Under the pieces are notes generated by a model that saw nothing but the letters and a program-made list of their open reading frames with translations, ran no database searches and was not told the origin of the DNA. Below are positions 59,177-64,000 of a DNA stretch of 64,000 nt, piece by piece. The stretch lies in the NCBI GenBank assembly GCA_030054835.1, contig JASGVS010000027.1, forward strand, positions 1 through 64,000, written 5' to 3'. This stretch comes from UBA3910 sp002391465. GTDB taxonomy: Bacteria > Bacillota > Limnochordia > Darwinibacteriales > Darwinibacteriaceae. Both the position numbers and the translations under genes were made by a program. Positions within the stretch are counted from its first letter, which is position 1. Every line of letters begins with the position of its first letter.

Positions 59177-60204
59177 TCAGCTTGGCTGATCTTGGCCAAT
59201 GCCCACTGGGCAGCTTCCCTGACGTGGGGGCTGGGGTGGTTCTCTGCTGTTCTGGTCAATACGGGTACTGCTTCGCTTCTGCCCTCATTGCCCAAAACTA
59301 GGCAGGCGTTGCGTTGGAGAACGTTTTTTCCCCGCCAAGCTATGCTCGTGCGGCCGAACTGTGCTTTAAATTGGGCGTTATCCATTTCTAACAGGTAAAT
59401 TAGATCGACATGGGGCCCTACGATAGGTTCAAACTCCCTATGCCTGCTTGGGCGGGCAGCGCGGTTTTGGGCACAGGCCTGTTGGCAGGTATCGCAGCCC
59501 CAGAGGCGGGAGCCGAGCTTTTCCCTGAACTCAAGGGGAAAGGAGCCCGATTTCTGCGTCAGGTAGGAAAGGCAGCGTTCCGGGCGGATAACGCCGGGGG
59601 CGAGCAAAGCATTGGTGGGACAGGCCTGGACGCAGGCAGGGCACTCAATCGGTTCGGCCCAGTTGTCGGCTGCTTCCCCTTTCGTAACTGGAAGTTCCAC
59701 GTCCACCAGCACCTCCCCAAGGAAAACCCAGGAGCCGTAGGGCGGTACATAGACGCAGCAGTTACTGCCCGGATAGCCCAGGCCAGACTCGATGGCCAGG
59801 GCCCGATCAACCAGGAAGCTTGTATCCACAGCCTTGGCACATTCCTGTGCGCCAAAGGACTGTTTCAAACCAGAAATGAGTCGATCCATCCTCTCGTTTA
59901 ACACGGTGTGGTAGTCCACCCCCCAAGCGGAGCGGGAGAGGGTACCGTGGAGGGGAGGCCGGGGCCCAGGATCGCCGGTGTAATAGGATACGGCCAAGCT
60001 GATTACGCTCTTGGCGTTTTGGTGCAGGGCTGAAGGGTTTATTCTTTTGGCAATATCATCGTCTACGAAGCGGGGATATCTGTCCTCAGCTTTGGCCCTT
60101 TCCAGGATCGGACCCATTTTTGTCACCTTAACGGCGGGCATAACAGCAAAGGCGTCGAAACCGCAGTCGGTGATAAGTTGAGCGAGTTTTTCGATTACAG
60201 CCAT
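59173..60204 (-). CDS. QueG-like iron-sulfur reductase with altered ligands
   Basis: 343 residues. Architecture of epoxyqueuosine reductase: DUF1730 N-domain, KAVDTSFLVDRALAIESGLGYPGSN, GSWVFLGEVLVDVEL, two-cluster ferredoxin domain and C-terminal HEAT repeat. Two changes stand out. The first motif reads PIECPACVQACPT, where QueG has CGxCxxCxxxCPT, so the first Cys is Pro; the second reads CDTCQQACAQN, where QueG usually has CDDCQxxCPWN. Also GKN is GSN. It may be a paralogue with another substrate. ATG 60204 follows GGAGGG. Confidence 0.8.
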   Translation of the reverse strand: MAVIEKLAQLITDCGFDAFAVMPAVKVTKMGPILERAKAEDRYPRFVDDDIAKRINPSALHQNAKSVISLAVSYYTGDPGPRPPLHGTLSRSAWGVDYHTVLNERMDRLISGLKQSFGAQECAKAVDTSFLVDRALAIESGLGYPGSNCCVYVPPYGSWVFLGEVLVDVELPVTKGEAADNWAEPIECPACVQACPTNALLAPGVIRPERCLSYLTQKSGSFPLEFREKLGSRLWGCDTCQQACAQNRAARPSRHREFEPIVGPHVDLIYLLEMDNAQFKAQFGRTSIAWRGKNVLQRNACLVLGNEGRSEAVPVLTRTAENHPSPHVREAAQWALAKISQAD

Positions 60205-60227
60205 GGACCCTCCTTTTTGAGAAAAGA

Positions 60228-60254
60228 AAAAGAGGAGCACCGGGCTCCTCTTTT
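60228..60254 (-). terminator. Terminator between the NifU-like gene and the QueG-like gene
   Basis: On the minus strand, AAAAGAGGAGC pairs with GCTCCTCTTTT around a 5-base loop, with a T-rich tail. It starts just past the NifU-like stop (60256), ahead of the next gene on the same strand. Confidence 0.88.
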
Positions 60255-60255
60255 A

Positions 60256-60480
60256 TTATCGGGCTGATTCCACCGAAGCAACCTCGGGGATTTCGTGTTT
60301 CAGGATCCGCTCAATGCCACCCTTCAAAGTGAGTTCGGACATTGGGCATCCCACACAAGCACCGGTTAGCCTCACTGTAACTACGTTATCTTCGCTGATA
60401 CCAACCAGCTCAACATCGCCGCCGTCTGCCTGGATTGCGGGACGGATTTTGGCCAGAACAGCTTCAACTCTTTCCTTCAC
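60256..60480 (-). CDS. NifU C-terminal domain (Nfu-type) iron-sulfur scaffold
   Basis: 74 residues. VEAVLAKIRPAIQADGGDVELV and GACVGCPMSELTLKGGIERIL, with the CxxC (Cys and Cys in GACVGCP) that holds a transferable 4Fe-4S cluster. Only the Nfu domain is present. GTG 60480 is chosen because AAGGAGGT lies 6 bases upstream. Its position next to the QueG-like iron-sulfur enzyme is suggestive of cluster delivery. Confidence 0.93.
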   Translation of the reverse strand: MKERVEAVLAKIRPAIQADGGDVELVGISEDNVVTVRLTGACVGCPMSELTLKGGIERILKHEIPEVASVESAR

Positions 60481-60547
60481 GTTGACACCTCCTTGGCGTT
60501 CCTTAAAATTAGTATACACTTTACAGACTCCCATGTCTATCAAGAAT

Positions 60548-62017
60548 TCAGGTACCGCAGAACGTACGGTAAGGAACGGCAGAAGGCGGAGGTGGTTCCG
60601 CGTATTCCGCCTGTTCTGGGCTGTGGGCGAAGGGATCCTTCAGTACTGCGGAGAGAGTGTAAAACGGCTTTAAGTCCCCGTCCTGCACCGCCGCACGCAG
60701 CGCTTCTTCTACCCTGTGATTGCGGGGAATGACGGCGGGGTTGTTTTGGCGCATCAACTGATGCTGCTCCTCAGAATTAGTGGATTCTTCCGCCAGGCGC
60801 TCGCGCCAGCGTTCGTGCCAGTGCTTGAAGTCTTCAGAATCAGCAAGCTCAGACTGGGTTTTTAACCCAAAGGTTAAATCCAAGAAGGTATTGGTGTAAT
60901 CGGCCTTGTGGATGGCCATCAACTCTAAGAGATCCCTAAAGAGCTGCCCGTCCCCTTCCTTAAATTCGGTTAGCCCCAGTTTTTTGCCCATCCCAACAGT
61001 CCAGTGGTGTTCGTATTCAGCAGGAAACCGTTTTAGTATTTCCTCTGCCATTTCTACCGCCCGTTCCTGATCCGGATCCAGAAGGGGAAGGATGGCTTCT
61101 GCCAAGCGGGTCAGATTCCACAGGGCTATACCGGGCTGTTTGCGGTAGGCGTACCTGCCGTAATGGTCAATGGAACTGAAGACGGTGTCAGGATGGTAAG
61201 TATCCAGAAAAGCGCATGGCCCAAAATCAATTGCTTCGCCGCAGATGGACATATTATCCGTATTCATAACTCCATGGACAAAACCAACCAGCATCCACTT
61301 TGCCACAAGCAAAGCCTGTCCTGCGACAACCTGTGCAAGGAACTGGGCGTATTTGTCCTCACTCTGGGCGAGCTCAGGCAAGTGGCGATCTATGGCGTAA
61401 TCGGCCAGGGCTTGAAGGTCGGACTTTTCCCCATAGGCAGCGGCGAACTGAAAGGTACCCACCCGCAGGTGGCTGCGGGCAACCCGCGTTAGGATCGCTC
61501 CGCTCAAAGTCTCTTCCCGGTAAACGGGCTCACCCGTGGTAACAACTGCCAAGCTGCGGGTTGTGGGAATATGTAAGGCGTGCATCGCTTCACTAATCAG
61601 GTATTCCCGCAGCATGGGGCCGAGGGCTGCCCGGCCGTCTCCACCTCTGGAATAGGGGGTGCGTCCGGCACCTTTCAGTTGGATATCAAAGCGTTCGTTT
61701 CGGGGCGTGATCTGTTCGCCCAACAGTATCGCCCGGCCATCCCCAAGCATGGTGAAGTGACCGAATTGATGGCCTGCATAGGCTTGGGCCAGGGAAACGG
61801 CTCCATTTGGCACTTGGTTGCCCGCTAAGACGGCCAGCCCATCTTCACTCTCCAAATATTGAGGATCGAGGCCCAGCTCTACCGCTAGTTCTTTGTTTAT
61901 AACAACCGGGTTGGGGTTTTTCACCGGATCTGGCGCCTGTCGGGTGAAAAAGATGTGGGGCAGTTCGGCGTAGGTGTTTTCCAGCTGCCAGCCCGTTATA
62001 GGGGTTTTCTTGTTCAT
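60548..62017 (-). CDS. selO: SelO/YdiU (UPF0061) pseudokinase-fold AMPylase
   Basis: 489 residues. Transfers AMP from ATP to proteins. AQAYAGHQFGHFTMLGDGRAILLGE, QLKGAGRTPYSRGGDGRAALGPMLREYLISEAMHALHIPTTRSLAV, VGFVHGVMNTDNMSICGEAIDFGPCAFLDTY are intact active-site segments. The C-terminus ends FCGT with a Cys three from the end, the position where human SELENOO has Sec. ATG 62017 follows GGGAGGCGGAAAA; the upstream extension is not family-like. Confidence 0.93.
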   Translation of the reverse strand: MNKKTPITGWQLENTYAELPHIFFTRQAPDPVKNPNPVVINKELAVELGLDPQYLESEDGLAVLAGNQVPNGAVSLAQAYAGHQFGHFTMLGDGRAILLGEQITPRNERFDIQLKGAGRTPYSRGGDGRAALGPMLREYLISEAMHALHIPTTRSLAVVTTGEPVYREETLSGAILTRVARSHLRVGTFQFAAAYGEKSDLQALADYAIDRHLPELAQSEDKYAQFLAQVVAGQALLVAKWMLVGFVHGVMNTDNMSICGEAIDFGPCAFLDTYHPDTVFSSIDHYGRYAYRKQPGIALWNLTRLAEAILPLLDPDQERAVEMAEEILKRFPAEYEHHWTVGMGKKLGLTEFKEGDGQLFRDLLELMAIHKADYTNTFLDLTFGLKTQSELADSEDFKHWHERWRERLAEESTNSEEQHQLMRQNNPAVIPRNHRVEEALRAAVQDGDLKPFYTLSAVLKDPFAHSPEQAEYAEPPPPSAVPYRTFCGT

Positions 62018-62226
62018 TTTTCCGCCTCCCAAGTCTAGTATATCCTTCCCCATCCCCAACTTCACGCTTTTTCGGGCAGGTATCAGCTGGGGCGGACAGA
62101 AATAGGGTAGGTAGTACAGTATCCCGTCCGCTTGGGTACAATATGGCGGTGAGGATTAGCTTAGGCAGGGTAAGTTACGTCGCAAAGCGAATGGTAACAG
62201 CGGCTGTTTAGACGAGGAGGTTTCCA

Positions 62227-64000
62227 TTGGCAGAACAATCAACTATCAGAAAATATCGTGGGTTTGTCCTGGATCCATTCCAGGCAGAGGCCATTGACCT
62301 GATTGACGCCAATAAATCGGTGTTGGTTTCTGCCCCAACCGGGGTGGGAAAGACCTTAATCGCCGATTACATCATTGAGAAGATCTATCGTTCAGGGGGA
62401 CGGGTTGTTTACACTGCCCCGATAAAAGCCCTGAGCAATCAAAAATTCCGGGAGTTTAAGGAAATTGTGGGCAGTGATGCCATGGGCATTTTAACAGGGG
62501 ACGTGGTTATCAACCCTGAGGCGCCCATTTTGATCATGACTACCGAAATTTTCCGCAACATGCTCCAGGAAGATCCGGAGCGGGTACGGGATGTGCGCTA
62601 TGTGATCTTCGATGAAATACACTACATAGACGATCCGGATCGGGGAAGCGTTTGGGAGGAAAGCTTGATCTTTATGCCGCCTACCATGCGCTTTTTGGGC
62701 TTGAGTGCCACCATTCCTAACGTGGATCAGCTGGCTGGCTGGATCGGCGAGGTACAGCAGCAGAAAATCGAAGTGATTACCCACCATGAGCGCGTTGTTC
62801 CCCTCAAGCATTCTTTGTTTGAAAAGTCCCTTGGTTTTACCACCATGCGCCGGGTACAGCGCCATTACCGGCGGCTGGCCGGGGACAGCCCAACCGGACG
62901 TCCCATAACCGAGCCTACCACCCATGTGGATCTGATCGAGGCTATCCAAGATAGTTATCTACCCTGCCTCTTTTTCACCTTCAGCCGGCGCAAATGTGAA
63001 AGCAACGCCCTTGAGTTGGGAGAAGAGTTTGATTTCCTCAACCGGGAGCAAAAACGGCAGGTGCGCGCTGCCATCGATTCAGTTTTGGAGCGCTATCCAA
63101 CTGTAAAAAGCGAGCGCTGGCCTGCGCTGAGAAACCTGCTTATGAAGGGCATTGCCTACCACCATGCGGGAATGCTGCCCGTCTTAAAGGACGTGGTGGA
63201 AGAACTCTTCACACTGCGGCTCGTTTCCGTCCTTTACTGCACCGAAACCTTTGCGGTGGGTTTGAACTTCCCCTGCAAAACGGTCTGTTTTGATTCCAGC
63301 ACTAAGTGGGATGGTGTGTCCTTTAGGCCCATCTCCAACCGGGAGTATTTCCAGATGGCGGGTCGAGCCGGGCGGCGGGGGATTGACGAAGTTGGCTATG
63401 TCTTTACCGTTGTGGACCTGAGCTGGTTTGATCCCCGGGACTATCCCAGCATGAGGGAAAGTGAAGTAGAGCCCCTCCAAAGCCAGTTCGCCCTAACGTA
63501 TAACTCTATCCTGAATCTGGTGCGCAATTACGACGAAGGGGACATTCATCGCATTCTGGGTCAGAACTTCGCCACCTACCAAGCATCGAGCGAACGGGCC
63601 GCACTGCAGCGACGGTTGGAAGAGTTAGAAGAGCAGCTTGCTGTCCATACCAGAAATTTAAAAGGCCATGGTGCCCTAGTGCGGCAGCTGCGCAGCAGAA
63701 CCCGCTTAGAACGGGAACTGCAGGCCGGTGTGAACAAGAGGAGAAGACGCCAGCTAAAAAGGGATATTAGGTCGATTAATCAGCGTTTGGACAGCGCCTT
63801 TTTCCGCAGTTTTCCAGACAGGGACCGGGGTTCGCTGCAGCGGGAAAACCGCCGCTACCGGAGGCAGCTGCAGGAGTATCAGCAGTTGTTGGAGCGGATC
63901 GATCACTTGGATCCCCATCAGAAATACATCCAGGAGTTTAACGACAAAAAGGCTGTATTGGAAGCCCTGGGCTACCTGGAAGGCAGCGAACTGACCGCAG
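62227..64000 (+). CDS. Ski2/Mtr4-like DEAD-family RNA helicase, 3' truncated by window edge
   Basis: First 591 residues; open to the window end. APTGVGKTLIADY (Walker A near 40), YTAPIKALSNQKFREF, MTTEIFRNML, FDEIHYIDD (DEIH), SATIPN, TFSRRKCE, YHHAGMLP, TETFAVGLNFP and QMAGRAGRRGIDEVGYV are the motifs of the Ski2 helicases. A coiled-coil insertion follows (about 455-570, Arg/Glu/Gln-rich), as in arch-type domains. TTG 62227 has GAGGAGG 5-6 bases upstream. Bacterial members are of unclear role in RNA processing. Confidence 0.88.
   Translation, partial: MAEQSTIRKYRGFVLDPFQAEAIDLIDANKSVLVSAPTGVGKTLIADYIIEKIYRSGGRVVYTAPIKALSNQKFREFKEIVGSDAMGILTGDVVINPEAPILIMTTEIFRNMLQEDPERVRDVRYVIFDEIHYIDDPDRGSVWEESLIFMPPTMRFLGLSATIPNVDQLAGWIGEVQQQKIEVITHHERVVPLKHSLFEKSLGFTTMRRVQRHYRRLAGDSPTGRPITEPTTHVDLIEAIQDSYLPCLFFTFSRRKCESNALELGEEFDFLNREQKRQVRAAIDSVLERYPTVKSERWPALRNLLMKGIAYHHAGMLPVLKDVVEELFTLRLVSVLYCTETFAVGLNFPCKTVCFDSSTKWDGVSFRPISNREYFQMAGRAGRRGIDEVGYVFTVVDLSWFDPRDYPSMRESEVEPLQSQFALTYNSILNLVRNYDEGDIHRILGQNFATYQASSERAALQRRLEELEEQLAVHTRNLKGHGALVRQLRSRTRLERELQAGVNKRRRRQLKRDIRSINQRLDSAFFRSFPDRDRGSLQRENRRYRRQLQEYQQLLERIDHLDPHQKYIQEFNDKKAVLEALGYLEGSELTA

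Noticed and set aside
59427..59440. T-loop-like GGTTCAAACTCCC suggesting a tRNA
   Set aside because: No acceptor, D or anticodon stems around it; it is inside the QueG-like gene.
60548..60560. Possible Sec at the C-terminus of SelO, because human SELENOO has Sec there
   Set aside because: The terminal residues are FCGT with a Cys at the relevant place and TGA directly after; bacterial SelO proteins normally end here, so the TGA is a normal stop.
1..64000. CRISPR arrays, insertion sequences, prophage and integrated elements
   Set aside because: No direct-repeat arrays, transposase genes, att-like repeats or phage structural genes were seen; gene content is core-like throughout.

Overview
The window looks like chromosomal DNA from an endospore-forming, probably anaerobic member of the Bacillota. 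The evidence is a Firmicutes-type htrA / CxxH-CxxC protein / rlmH block, the NADH sensor Rex, formate-tetrahydrofolate ligase and acetate kinase, sporulation-type proteins (SpoIIP-like, YtvI-like, SpoIID/LytB-like, Spo0B-type kinase), the c-di-AMP receptor DarA, a YesL-like protein, consensus sigma-A promoters, and many GTG and TTG starts behind strong GGAGG ribosome sites. The lineage call is an inference from gene content; no rRNA gene is present to fix it. I saw no tRNA, rRNA, CRISPR array, insertion sequence or prophage, and no gene-free stretch longer than about 300 bases.

Layout. 1-9.9 kb: 3' end of htrA, the small Cys protein, rlmH, rex, lpdA, fhs, argS with a structured leader, a YesL-like membrane protein, pyrG and a bifunctional-nuclease-family gene. 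9.9-19.4 kb: two unknowns, class II aldolase, rho, a LysM/M23 peptidase, rpmE, dusB, an HTH regulator paired with a so-called quinate 5-dehydrogenase, greA and lysS. 19.4-25.3 kb, mostly minus strand: SpoIIP-like protein, a membrane partner, a YtvI-like transporter, a LysM/SleB-like hydrolase (plus strand), ackA overlapping a 3-hydroxyacyl-CoA dehydrogenase homologue. 25.4-34.5 kb: guaB, a 48-residue gene, a CPBP protease, darA, a Cys-rich unknown, a coiled-coil unknown, a candidate selenoprotein, a CAP protein and other small genes. 34.5-43 kb: a long FtsA-like ATPase, a 5'-3' exonuclease, a CoA-binding protein, SpoIID/LytB, a UPF0104-type membrane protein and a DinG helicase. 43-53.5 kb: an orphan DNA methyltransferase, a MoxR/DUF58/DUF4129 operon, a PII-like protein, an FNR-like regulator, DUF368, a sensor kinase, an HD-GYP protein and an AlaX editing protein. 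53.6-64 kb: tryptophanase, oligoendopeptidase F, a RING/membrane protein, RNase HI, a QueG-like protein, a NifU-C protein, SelO and a truncated Ski2-like helicase.

The most interesting signal is at 30372-30668. A 98-codon thioredoxin-fold gene, apparently related to YuzD/DUF1462, is interrupted by an in-frame TGA exactly where the second redox Cys of a CxxC motif belongs, giving CGGU. A GC-rich hairpin with a GGG apical loop begins about 10 bases after the TGA, as expected of a bacterial SECIS element. I read this as an unannotated selenoprotein. Other notable points: CTP synthase with Ala in place of the glutaminase Cys, ArgRS with NVVN in place of HIGH, an FNR-like regulator with four well placed Cys residues, a 46-bp dyad upstream of rnhA, and a Trp-containing leader peptide before tnaA.
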